From contig NZCB01000037.1 in assembly GCA_002688165.1 (NCBI GenBank), forward strand, positions 1 to 16,601: a DNA stretch of 16,601 nt, read 5' to 3'. Made by a program: the position numbers and the translations under genes. The notes beneath the pieces are model-generated. The model had not been told where the DNA came from, did no database searches, and saw only the letters and a program-made list of their open reading frames with translations. Shown one piece after another: positions 6,867-12,372 of this stretch (positions are counted from its first letter, which is position 1; each line of letters begins with the position of its first letter). This DNA is from Candidatus Pacearchaeota archaeon. GTDB taxonomy: Archaea > Nanobdellota > Nanobdellia > Pacearchaeales > GW2011-AR1.

Positions 6867-7597
6867 TTTTCTAATTCCACAAACGCTCTTCCAGGATCTA
6901 AGGCATCTCGCAAATTAATCATTGGTTGATTTATATTAATAATGTCATCAGTCCCAATTCTCGGACATGCAGTATTTACCCAGCATTCTATAAATGGATA
7001 ATTTTCGTAATTCATAGGATTTAGAGTGTCATCAATGAAGATATAAGCTTTTTTGTTTTCTTTCTCTAGATTTTCTTTAAGTTTTTTTGCTGCTAAGAAG
7101 TATTGTTGTCCTGGTTTAATTGTTACCAAGATTCCAATTTTATTTGCGATTAAGTATTTCTTTAGATTTGCTTTTTTCCTATTAAGTTCTCTTTCCATAT
7201 CTTTTCTGCCAACTACTTTAATTTGATCTGAAATAGGGTCAAAGATAGTTATTGGTTTATCAATTGCTAGAATAAGTGCCTTGGGATGGAACATGCCATC
7301 TCCAATATAGAGGATCATGTCAGAAGTTAGTTTCTTTTCAAATGAATCTGGATAACAATCACAGCCTAGGATTTGCAATGGTTTGTCAGTTCTCTTAACC
7401 TTTTGCATATTGACTTTTATTTTTAGTTTTTTTAGATCATTTAAAAATTCTTTAATGTTTGAGAATTGAACTGATGCAAATAAGTCAATTGATTTTGGCT
7501 TTGTTTTTTTTAGATGGGCTTTAAGTTTCTTAGTGAGTTTAATTTCTCCCTCCCATTTTGCATCTATTAATAGTAATCTAGGCATTTTAATCACCAC
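6863..7597 (-). CDS. dph2: Diphthamide biosynthesis protein Dph2, domains 2-3 (split gene)
   Basis: 244 residues equal to the second and third domains of archaeal Dph2, the non-canonical radical-SAM enzyme that transfers a 3-amino-3-carboxypropyl group from SAM to a histidine of elongation factor 2. Two of the three cluster ligands are here: Cys79 in ILGCDCYP and Cys211 in NTACPRIGTDD; also DGMFHPKA (100-107). The first ligand is in the upstream ORF 7591-7851, in another frame with a 7-base overlap. The start shown is GTG at 7597; GTG at 7594 or ATG at 7585 are alternatives. AAGGAG at 7600-7605 could serve as its ribosome-binding site. With the upstream part the combined length (about 325) equals an intact Dph2, so nothing is lost. 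True split versus frameshift error is open. Confidence 0.88.
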   Translation of the reverse strand: MVIKMPRLLLIDAKWEGEIKLTKKLKAHLKKTKPKSIDLFASVQFSNIKEFLNDLKKLKIKVNMQKVKRTDKPLQILGCDCYPDSFEKKLTSDMILYIGDGMFHPKALILAIDKPITIFDPISDQIKVVGRKDMERELNRKKANLKKYLIANKIGILVTIKPGQQYFLAAKKLKENLEKENKKAYIFIDDTLNPMNYENYPFIECWVNTACPRIGTDDIININQPMINLRDALDPGRAFVELEK

Positions 7598-7851
7598 ATC
7601 TCCTTGTTGAATCTATTATGTCCCCACTGGACAACCAGATCTATATTTAAAATATCCATTCCGAGTGGAAGGTCGCATGCACCATAGCAACTTCCTAGCC
7701 AGAGAAATGCTTTTGCAGAAGTTTGTTCTTCAACAGCATCTGCTACCTGATCTGCCTTATGTTTCATGCCATCAGGTAATTGGATAAGAACCTGTTTAGC
7801 CTTTTGTTTTTTAATTTCTGAAATAAGTTGTTGTAATTCTAGTTCATACAT
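7591..7851 (-). CDS. dph2: Diphthamide biosynthesis protein Dph2, N-terminal domain (split gene)
   Basis: About 86 residues corresponding to domain 1 of Dph2: KQVLIQLPDGMKHKADQVAD, then WLGSCYGACDLPLG with the YGAC cysteine (Cys59) as the first cluster ligand, and DLVVQWGHNRF before the stop at EMW. I place the start at ATG 7849-7851 rather than 33 bases upstream (7884): it lies 4 bases after the dus stop, is preceded by AAAGG, and begins at the expected point of the domain, whereas the longer form would overlap dus. The reading frame ends at the domain 1/2 boundary and the next ORF continues in another frame. Only a window of about 21 bases (roughly 7593-7613) is open in both frames, and I see no classical slippery heptamer in it. 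Confidence 0.85.
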   Translation of the reverse strand: MYELELQQLISEIKKQKAKQVLIQLPDGMKHKADQVADAVEEQTSAKAFLWLGSCYGACDLPLGMDILNIDLVVQWGHNRFNKEMW

Positions 7852-7855
7852 ATTA

Positions 7856-8797
7856 TTACCTTTTGTGATGCTTTTTAAATTCATCTATTTCTTTAGTTAG
7901 ATCGCTCATGTTTTTAGATTTTGCTAATTCTACTCTGAGTTTTCCACCACTCCTAATTCCCTTTGTGAAATTAATGGCCTGACTTTTTATTTGAGAGAAA
8001 TCAATTTTGTGTTTTTTTGCGAGAGTGAGATATTCGTTGAATTGTTCTAATTTATCTTTTTGATTATAAGTTCCGGTTTTCATATAGTCATCAATTTGTT
8101 TGAAAATATAGGGATTTCCTATTGCGCCTCTTGCAATTAGAATGTAATCAACCTTGCTAGAATTTAATTTTTCCTTAAAATCTTCGGGTGTGAAGATATC
8201 TCCATTTCCTATGACAGGAATTTTTAGTTCTTCTTTTACTTTTTTTATTAATTTCCAATCTGACTTCCCTGAATAACCTTGTTTTTGAGTTCTTGCATGA
8301 ATTGCAATTGCTGCCGCTCCTGCTTTTTCGGCGATTTTGGCTATTTCTATTGCATTAATATGTTTGTCATCTATTCCGGCCCTAATCTTTATTGTAATTG
8401 GAATTTTGGTGGCATTGTTTAGTTTTTTGATTAAATCTCCTAATTGTTTTGGTTCTTTCATTAATTCGCTTCCAGCACCAGTTTTAATAACTTTCCAAGC
8501 CGGGCAACCGCAGTTAATGTCAATTATGTCAAAATCTTTTTCTACGAATTTTGCAGCCTTGACAACTTCATCAATAGATGCTCCAAAGAGTTGTATTTGT
8601 TTTGGATTTTCAATTGGATCTGTCTTTAACATCTCTAAGGTTTTTTTATTTCTTCTGTTAATGGCAGTAGAATGTAAGAATTCTGTACAGGTCATTGCAG
8701 CCCCATATTTTTTACATAAAGCTCTAAAGGCTACATCAGTAACTCCTGCCATAGGTGAGAGAATTGCTTGAGATTTTAGTTTTGGGAATTGTTTCAT
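7856..8797 (-). CDS. dus: tRNA-dihydrouridine synthase
   Basis: 313 residues. FMN-dependent reduction of uridine to dihydrouridine in tRNA D-loops. Hallmarks: LSPMAGVTDVAFR (about 13-25) at the FMN site, NCGCPAWKVIKTGAGS (95-110) with catalytic Cys98, TIKIRAGID (about 134-142), IHARTQKQGYSG in the region of the FMN phosphate contacts, VIGNGDIFTPED and ARGAIGNPYIF. The C-terminal helical domain (about 240-313) is of normal size. First gene of a run with dph2 and taw1, all modifying tRNA or elongation factor 2. It starts 30 bases after the DUF1858-IscA stop; the upstream bases are AT-only, with no clear TATA, so readthrough from the previous gene is possible. Confidence 0.95.
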   Translation of the reverse strand: MKQFPKLKSQAILSPMAGVTDVAFRALCKKYGAAMTCTEFLHSTAINRRNKKTLEMLKTDPIENPKQIQLFGASIDEVVKAAKFVEKDFDIIDINCGCPAWKVIKTGAGSELMKEPKQLGDLIKKLNNATKIPITIKIRAGIDDKHINAIEIAKIAEKAGAAAIAIHARTQKQGYSGKSDWKLIKKVKEELKIPVIGNGDIFTPEDFKEKLNSSKVDYILIARGAIGNPYIFKQIDDYMKTGTYNQKDKLEQFNEYLTLAKKHKIDFSQIKSQAINFTKGIRSGGKLRVELAKSKNMSDLTKEIDEFKKHHKR

Positions 8798-8827
8798 ATG
8801 ATTAAGAAAAATTAAGAGTTAAAAAAT

Positions 8828-9433
8828 TTAATTAAAACTCTTTCCACAACCACAACCTGCAGATTGGTTTGGATTGTTGAATTTGAATCCTGATTCGTTT
8901 AGAGTATCTATGAAATCTATTTCTATGTTGTTAAGCTGATCTAAGCTGCCCTTATCTACTCCAATGTTGATCCCATCCTGTTTAAAATTAATATCTCCTT
9001 TTACAGGTTCATCTATAAATTGCAAATCGTACATAAATCCAGAGCATCCTCCAGAAAGAACAGAAACTCTTAGTGTGGCAGTGTCTTTTTTACCCTGAGA
9101 TTTCATAGCCTCCTTTACCTTGGTTACTGCAGTTGAAGTAAGTGTTAATTTAAAATCTTGAGTGTTAATTACTTTTAAGTTAGTATCAGTGTTTTCAGAA
9201 CTTATTACTTTGTTTAGGTCAACAATTAGTTTATCTAATTGTTCTTCTGTATATCCGTGGCCTAAAACTCCTTGACCAAGAGTTTCAATTGATGAAGCTC
9301 CACATCCAATGCAATGAATTCCAAAGTCTAATAACATCTCAGTTAATAAAGCTGATTTAGATGGATTTATTTCAAGTATGTTTGATATTATAGTGTCTCT
9401 TGTAATTAATTGTTGTGTTTCTTGCTTTGCCAT
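8828..9433 (-). CDS. DUF1858 domain fused to A-type Fe-S carrier (IscA/ErpA-like)
   Basis: 201 residues in two parts. Residues about 8-75 (ITRDTIISNILEINPSKSAL, then CIGCGASSIETLGQGVLGHG) match the DUF1858 / hybrid-cluster-protein-associated redox-disulfide domain, with a CxxC at Cys41-Cys44. Residues 93-201 form an A-type carrier: LSGGCSGFMYDLQF with Cys130 and AGCGCGKSFN with Cys194 and Cys196, the three ligands that hold a transferable cluster or iron. The fusion suggests a thiol/redox or cluster-docking function added to cluster delivery. It lies 30 bases after the superoxide dismutase gene with its own TATA box. The promoter lacks a convincing copy of the operator found upstream of sufB. 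Confidence 0.92.
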   Translation of the reverse strand: MAKQETQQLITRDTIISNILEINPSKSALLTEMLLDFGIHCIGCGASSIETLGQGVLGHGYTEEQLDKLIVDLNKVISSENTDTNLKVINTQDFKLTLTSTAVTKVKEAMKSQGKKDTATLRVSVLSGGCSGFMYDLQFIDEPVKGDINFKQDGINIGVDKGSLDQLNNIEIDFIDTLNESGFKFNNPNQSAGCGCGKSFN

Positions 9434-9451
9434 GGTTATTATGATTAATTA

Positions 9452-9463
9452 TTATTTATATAA
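9452..9463 (-). promoter_or_regulatory. TATA box of the DUF1858-IscA gene
   Basis: On the minus strand a TTATATAAAT box centred near 9459 lies about 26 bases before the ATG at 9433, giving a leaderless mRNA. It fills the 30-base gap after the superoxide dismutase stop codon. A separate promoter is therefore likely, although readthrough from the superoxide dismutase gene is also possible. Confidence 0.6.
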
Positions 9464-10069
9464 TTATTGTTTTGCTGCCTCAAAATTCTCAGCTACCTTA
9501 TCCCAGTTAATCACATTAAAAAATGCTTCGATGTAGTCTGGTCTTTTGTTTTGGTATTTTAGGTAATAAGCGTGTTCCCAAACATCTAATCCTAGGATTG
9601 GTGTTTGATTATTCATTAGAGGAGAATCTTGATTTGCAGTACTTGTTATTTTTAATTCGCCGTTTTCTAAAACTAGCCAAGCCCATCCACTTCCAAATCT
9701 TGTAGCGGCAGCATCTGAAAATTGTTTTTTGAAATCTTCAAGACTTTCAAATTTAGAATTGATTGCATCAGCTAAAGGTCCAGAAAGTTCTGTTTTATTT
9801 GGTGAAAGTATCTCCCAGAATAAAGTGTGATTTGCATGTCCTCCGCCATTGTTGATAACTGCTTTTCTTTTATCTTCTGGAACTGAATCTATATTTTTTA
9901 GAATTTCATTGATTGGTTTTTCTGCAAATTCGCTTCCTTCTAATGCCGCAATTAGTTTCTTAACGTATCCGGCATGATGCTTATCGTGGTGAATTTCCAT
10001 TGTTTGAGCATCTATATGTGGTTCTAATGCGTTAAATTCATATGGTAAATCGGGTAATGTAAATGTCAT
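9464..10069 (-). CDS. sod: Superoxide dismutase, Fe/Mn family (manganese-type signature)
   Basis: 201 residues, full length. It converts superoxide to oxygen and hydrogen peroxide. Metal ligands: His27 (MEIHHDKHHAGY), His81 (GGGHANHTLFW), Asp162 and His166 (GLDVWEHAYY); Tyr35 is the active-site gateway tyrosine. Gly-Gly before HANH together with Gln147 in TANQDSPL is the manganese-type pattern. The C-terminal half (DVWEHAYYLKYQNKRPDYI, then VINWD) is strikingly like bacterial MnSOD, pointing to transfer from bacteria. No signal peptide, so it is cytoplasmic. Its promoter holds a copy of the sufB-type operator, and the next gene on the strand is an Fe-S carrier. Metal choice (Mn, Fe or both) is not decided by sequence alone. 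Confidence 0.96.
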   Translation of the reverse strand: MTFTLPDLPYEFNALEPHIDAQTMEIHHDKHHAGYVKKLIAALEGSEFAEKPINEILKNIDSVPEDKRKAVINNGGGHANHTLFWEILSPNKTELSGPLADAINSKFESLEDFKKQFSDAAATRFGSGWAWLVLENGELKITSTANQDSPLMNNQTPILGLDVWEHAYYLKYQNKRPDYIEAFFNVINWDKVAENFEAAKQ

Positions 10070-10081
10070 CTTAATTAATAA

Positions 10082-10109
10082 TTAACGATATTGATGGGAA
10101 TATATAAAT
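10082..10109 (-). promoter_or_regulatory. Superoxide dismutase promoter with shared operator half
   Basis: Minus-strand TATA box TTTATATA (10102-10109) is followed by ATCAATATCGTTAA (10082-10095), which matches the sufB operator TTAACTATCGTTAA at 11 of 14 positions, including an unbroken TATCGTTAA. The match lies between TATA and ATG (10069), covering the expected transcription start. The other half of the palindrome is degenerate. Confidence 0.68.
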
Positions 10110-10117
10110 TTTTAGGT

Positions 10118-10315
10118 TTAAAATTTCTTAAATTTATTTACAAGTTCTAAAGTGTCAACTTGTCCTAAAAATATAGATCTGCAACAGTATCTTTCTAATC
10201 CTAAATCATCCATTGCTTCTTTAGAGTCTTCACCCTCATTAGTTCTTTTTTTGAACTCTTCCCATAGTTGTGCTATAGGTTTTCCGCAGCTGAAACATCT
10301 TACAGGTATTATCAT
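10118..10315 (-). CDS. rpoN: DNA-directed RNA polymerase subunit N (Rpb10)
   Basis: 65 residues beginning MIIPVRCFSCGKPIAQLWEE, the invariant RpoN/Rpb10 start. Zinc is held by Cys7, Cys10, Cys44 and Cys45 (RYCCR); the family length is about 65. The same frame stays open upstream to 10507, but that extension lies over the 5S rRNA gene and is not coding; the MIIPVRC start is diagnostic. No clear TATA box is seen just upstream, and 5S rRNA ends 78 bases before it on the same strand, so transcription may continue from the 5S gene. In most archaea rpoN lies with rpl13/rps9; here it stands apart from that cluster. Confidence 0.96.
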   Translation of the reverse strand: MIIPVRCFSCGKPIAQLWEEFKKRTNEGEDSKEAMDDLGLERYCCRSIFLGQVDTLELVNKFKKF

Positions 10316-10334
10316 TTTGATTTGGTGATTATGA

Positions 10335-10388
10335 AGAAAATCACTTTGTGATTTTCTAGGATCATATGAATCGTAGATTCTATATGAT
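10335..10388 (-). other. Two tandem hairpins between 5S rRNA and rpoN
   Basis: Two inverted repeats fill the 5S-rpoN gap. One is AGAAAATCAC / GTGATTTTCT with a 3-base loop (10335-10357), a perfect 10-bp stem. The other (10361-10388) pairs ATCATAT with ATATGAT and GAATC with GATTC around GTA, about 12 bp with one bulge. Possible roles are 5S 3' processing, attenuation or protection of the rpoN message; no U-tract follows directly, so a simple terminator is less likely. Confidence 0.55.
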
Positions 10389-10393
10389 AAAGA

Positions 10394-10504
10394 AAGACAA
10401 CTTATGAATTTCACTTCCCTTCGGAAACTATTTCCACAACATAACCTGCTTAGCTTCCCTATTCGGAATGGTAAGGGGCGTTTCCAAGTTATTATGGTCG
10501 TCTT
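10394..10504 (-). rRNA. rrf: 5S ribosomal RNA
   Basis: About 111 nt. Helix I pairs AAGACGAC (5' end, 10504 downward) with GTTGTCTT (3' end). Helix II pairs ATAACTTG with CAGGTTAT. The conserved loop ACCATTCCGAA lies between, followed by GGGAAGCTAAGC of helix III. A TATA box TTTATAAA lies 26 bases upstream of the 5' end. It stands apart from any 16S or 23S gene in this window and precedes rpoN on the same strand. Ends are taken from helix I and may differ by one or two bases. Confidence 0.9.
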
Positions 10505-10526
10505 CAATATAACCTGAAAATTAGTG

Positions 10527-10545
10527 TTTATAAAGCTTTTTATAG
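10527..10545. promoter_or_regulatory. Back-to-back TATA boxes for 5S rRNA (minus) and tRNA-Leu (plus)
   Basis: TTTATAAA at 10527-10534 is 26 bases from the 5S 5' end on the minus strand. TTTTATAG at 10538-10545 is about 26 bases before the tRNA-Leu 5' end on the plus strand. The two divergent stable-RNA promoters are therefore packed within 20 bases. Confidence 0.65.
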
Positions 10546-10567
10546 GGTTAATTATTAGAAAATAGAT

Positions 10568-10651
10568 GCGGGGATGCCGGAGTGGTCAAACGGGACACGC
10601 TCAAGCCGTGTTAGCTTAGTGCTTACAGGGGTTCGAATCCTCTTCCCCGCA
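10568..10651 (+). tRNA. tRNA-Leu(CAA)
   Basis: 84 nt class II tRNA. Acceptor GCGGGGA pairs with TCCCCGC, discriminator A. Short D stem CCG/CGG with loop GAGTGGTCAAA. Anticodon stem ACACG/CGTGT around CTCAAGC gives anticodon CAA (reads UUG). Long variable arm AGC-TTAGT-GCT, then T arm with TTCGAAT. CCA is not encoded and no intron is present. The 22 bases from 10631 to 10652 are repeated exactly at 10715-10736. Confidence 0.95.
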
Positions 10652-10747
10652 TTATGATCTAAAGATCATGGAGAAGATGATTCCAAGCCTGTTCGATTCT
10701 TACGAATCCCACATGTTCGAATCCTCTTCCCCGCATGATTAAATCAT
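10631..10747 (+). repeat. tRNA-Leu 3'-end duplication with hairpin spacer
   Basis: The last 21 bases of tRNA-Leu plus one more (10631-10652, starting GTTCGAATCC and ending CCCCGCAT) recur exactly at 10715-10736, 84 bases downstream. The spacer holds the inverted repeat ATGATCTAAAGATCAT (10654-10669), a GA-rich box, and the hairpin GATTC-TTAC-GAATC. The second copy is followed by ATGATTAAATCAT (10735-10747), a shortened form of the first hairpin. The copy cannot form the T stem, so it is not a working tRNA. The same arrangement recurs at 16200-16408. Confidence 0.85.
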
Positions 10748-10822
10748 GCTCTCGTAGCTCAGTTGGATTAGAGCACGTCCCTCCTAAGGACGGGGTCGCA
10801 GGTTCGAGTCCTGTCGAGGGCA
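10748..10822 (+). tRNA. tRNA-Arg(CCT)
   Basis: 75 nt. Acceptor GCTCTCG pairs with CGAGGGC (one G-T pair), discriminator A. D stem GCTC/GAGC, anticodon stem CGTCC/GGACG around CTCCTAA, anticodon CCT (reads AGG), variable GGGTC, T arm GCAGG-TTCGAGT-CCTGT. CCA is not encoded. It has no obvious TATA of its own and probably shares the transcript of the upstream tRNA-Leu. Its last base abuts the stop codon of the convergent RNase P protein gene. Confidence 0.96.
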
Positions 10823-11080
10823 TTATAATTTATATCTAGAAATACTCCCACAAGATTTACACTTGATAATTTTAAGGGGTTTTTTGATTCTTGTTTCATG
10901 ATTGGATGAATTGAATAATGTTAAACATTTCTTACAAAATCTCTTTTTATAATTAGTTAGTTTAATGTTCTTTGAAGATGCTAAAGTTTTAGCTTTTTTG
11001 ATTTGTTTTGGAGAAGGATTATTAGAGAAGATTTCCTTGATTTTGTTTTGTATTTCTTGTTTTGAAAGTTTTGATTTCAT
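10823..11080 (-). CDS. rnp4: Ribonuclease P protein component 4 (Rpp21/RPR2 family)
   Basis: 85 residues. Zinc-ribbon subunit of archaeal RNase P, which trims 5' leaders from tRNA precursors. The N-terminal half is helical and basic (QIKKAKTLASSKNIKL); the ribbon is Cys49-x2-Cys52 (RFCKKCLTLF) and Cys74-x2-Cys77 (IIKCKSCGSISRY). The frame extends upstream to 11128, but I choose ATG 11078-11080: TATA TTATAAAA at 11103-11110 lies 26 bases before it, and the protein then has the expected family N-terminus. It is convergent with, and directly abutting, tRNA-Arg, a fitting neighbourhood for a tRNA-processing protein. Confidence 0.88.
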   Translation of the reverse strand: MKSKLSKQEIQNKIKEIFSNNPSPKQIKKAKTLASSKNIKLTNYKKRFCKKCLTLFNSSNHETRIKKPLKIIKCKSCGSISRYKL

Positions 11081-11102
11081 GGTAAGTAATATTGAGGTTG
11101 TG

Positions 11103-11164
11103 TTATAAAATCTTTTAGAAATTGTCATAACTTTTTAGAAGTAACTCATAGAAAGATTTATAAG
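11103..11164. promoter_or_regulatory. Divergent promoters of rnp4 (minus) and a secreted protein (plus)
   Basis: TTATAAAA at 11103-11110 serves rnp4 (26 bases to ATG 11080). TTTATAAG at 11157-11164 serves the plus-strand gene (25 bases to ATG 11186). Both predict leaderless mRNAs. The 46 bases between the boxes show no further repeat. Confidence 0.65.
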
Positions 11165-11185
11165 AGGTTTCTAGATGATAAATAT

Positions 11186-12061
11186 ATGAATAAACTAATC
11201 AAAACAACCTTGGCGATATTATTGCTTGGATTAATGCTTTTTAGCACTATTAGTTTTGCTTTAATTAATAGTGTTAGTGCGCTTACAATAGATTCTGTGG
11301 CGCTTGTGGAGGAGATTCAGCCTGGAAAAACTACTAAGATTATAATTGGGTTGGATAATGATTCTGATGAAGATATTAAAGATGTTAGTGTTACATTAAA
11401 TTTAAGTGATGTGCCTTTTGCTCCATTTGATTCTGCTTCGGAAGATAGTATTGATGAAATTGAGGAAGATGATATTGAATATGTTGAGTTTGAGATAATT
11501 GCATTAAATAATGCTCAGGCAGGCATTTATAAAATTCCAGTTACAATAAATTATGTTCAAAATGAGACTGAAAAAAGCAAGGATTCTTTGATTAGTATTA
11601 TTGTTAATTCAAAGCCTAAAATTGATGTTAATGTTGGAAATGATTTATTGTTAAAAGGGCAAGATAATGAATTTTTTGTTAAAATTACCAATAAAGGATT
11701 AAGTGATGCTAAATTTCTTGAAGTTGAAATTGGTAGTGGACAGTATGATTTGTTAGTTGGGAATAAACAGTATATTGGGGATATTGATAGCGATGATTTT
11801 GATTCAATTAAGATAAATGCATTTTTTAATAACAATCTAGGAGATAATGTTAATCTACCTGTTACAGTTATTTATAGAGATGATTTGAATAATGAGTATA
11901 GAGATGTATTCAATGTTAATCTTAACCTATATACTAGAGGTAGAGCAGTTGAATTAGGGTTAGTAGAAAAGAATGTTAATAAGAGTTATATAATTGGAAT
12001 AGTTTTGATTATTGTACTTTATTTAATTTATAGAAAGTTGAAAAAAAGAGTTAGCAAGTGA
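11186..12061 (+). CDS. Secreted, membrane-anchored beta-sandwich protein (COG1361-like)
   Basis: 291 residues. A Sec signal peptide (residues 1-33: MNKLIKTTLAILLLGLMLFS then ISFALINSVSA) precedes two Ig-like/CARDB-type beta-sandwich repeats. One is about 35-140 (PGKTTKIIIGLDNDSDEDIK), the other about 145-250 (DNEFFVKITNKGLSDAKFLE), as in archaeal COG1361 S-layer-associated proteins. A C-terminal membrane helix (about 266-284) with tail RKLKKRVSK anchors it, so the bulk lies outside the cell. Residues 86-104 are rich in Asp and Glu. Function unknown; cell-envelope adhesion or scaffold is plausible. Leaderless promoter at 11157. Neighbours give no further clue. Confidence 0.82.
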   Translation: MNKLIKTTLAILLLGLMLFSTISFALINSVSALTIDSVALVEEIQPGKTTKIIIGLDNDSDEDIKDVSVTLNLSDVPFAPFDSASEDSIDEIEEDDIEYVEFEIIALNNAQAGIYKIPVTINYVQNETEKSKDSLISIIVNSKPKIDVNVGNDLLLKGQDNEFFVKITNKGLSDAKFLEVEIGSGQYDLLVGNKQYIGDIDSDDFDSIKINAFFNNNLGDNVNLPVTVIYRDDLNNEYRDVFNVNLNLYTRGRAVELGLVEKNVNKSYIIGIVLIIVLYLIYRKLKKRVSK

Positions 12062-12076
12062 TTTTTGATATAAATG

Positions 12077-12115
12077 TTTATATAGTAAATTGAATGGATT
12101 ATTTGAAGAGAGGTA
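12077..12115 (+). promoter_or_regulatory. Promoter and ribosome-binding site of the zinc-ribbon gene
   Basis: TATA box TTTATATAG at 12077-12085 predicts a start near 12106. The short leader holds AGAGAGGT at 12108-12115, a Shine-Dalgarno sequence 4 bases before ATG 12120. It is one of the few genes here with a leader and a clear ribosome-binding site. Confidence 0.6.
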
Positions 12116-12119
12116 AAAT

Positions 12120-12284
12120 ATGAAGAAATGTATTTATTGTAAGTGTGATCTTGATGATAGGAACATAATTGATTTTTGCCAAAGATGTGGTGTAGGCGCC
12201 TTTGGTGAGAAGATGTTTGCAGCAATTATCCAAAATATGAGGGAGGCTAGTGGTAGAGGTGATTTGGATCAGGGGCGATTTTGA
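12120..12284 (+). CDS. Small zinc-ribbon protein
   Basis: 54 residues: MKKCIYCKCDLDDRNIIDFC, then QRCGVGAFGEKMFAAIIQNM and REASGRGDLDQGRF. Cys4, Cys7 (plus Cys9) and Cys20, Cys23 form a CxxC...CxxC zinc site; the second half is likely one amphipathic helix with a polar tail. Support for coding comes from a TATA box, a Shine-Dalgarno sequence, the paired CxxC motifs and a clean stop. No function can be assigned; such ribbons often bind nucleic acid or protein partners. It stands between the secreted protein gene and rpl21e with its own promoter. Confidence 0.75.
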   Translation: MKKCIYCKCDLDDRNIIDFCQRCGVGAFGEKMFAAIIQNMREASGRGDLDQGRF

Positions 12285-12312
12285 ATTATAGGGTATTTTG
12301 TGAGACAAAAAG

Positions 12313-12321
12313 CTTTAAAAA
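12313..12321 (+). promoter_or_regulatory. Promoter of the rpl21e operon
   Basis: CTTTAAAAA at 12313-12321 is the best TATA box and predicts a start near 12343, leaving a leader of about 30 bases. AGGT at 12363-12366 is a weak Shine-Dalgarno sequence before ATG 12373. Confidence 0.5.
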
Positions 12322-12372
12322 CGTGTTATTCTAGGAAAAAGTAGATGAGTGTGATAGATTATAGGTATAAAT

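Noticed and set aside
7593..7613. Programmed ribosomal frameshift in dph2
   Set aside because: The stretch open in both frames has no XXXYYYZ heptamer and no obvious downstream structure; split gene or sequence error is more likely.
7852..7884. Upstream start for the dph2 N-terminal part
   Set aside because: It would overlap dus by 29 bases and lacks a ribosome-binding site, whereas ATG 7851 has AAAGG and the right domain start.
9434..9463. Possible fourth copy of the TTAACTATCGTTAA operator before the DUF1858-IscA gene
   Set aside because: Best alignment matches only about 9 of 14, without the central ATCG, which AT-rich sequence gives by chance.
10316..10507. N-terminal 64-codon extension of rpoN in the same open frame
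   Set aside because: It reads through the 5S rRNA gene and hairpins; MIIPVRC at 10315 is the conserved RpoN start.
10652..10747. CRISPR array suggested by repeats and hairpins
   Set aside because: Only two copies of the direct repeat, each copy being a tRNA 3' end; no regular spacers and no cas genes.
11081..11128. Longer start of rnp4
   Set aside because: The TATA box at 11103-11110 lies inside this stretch and positions transcription exactly at ATG 11080.
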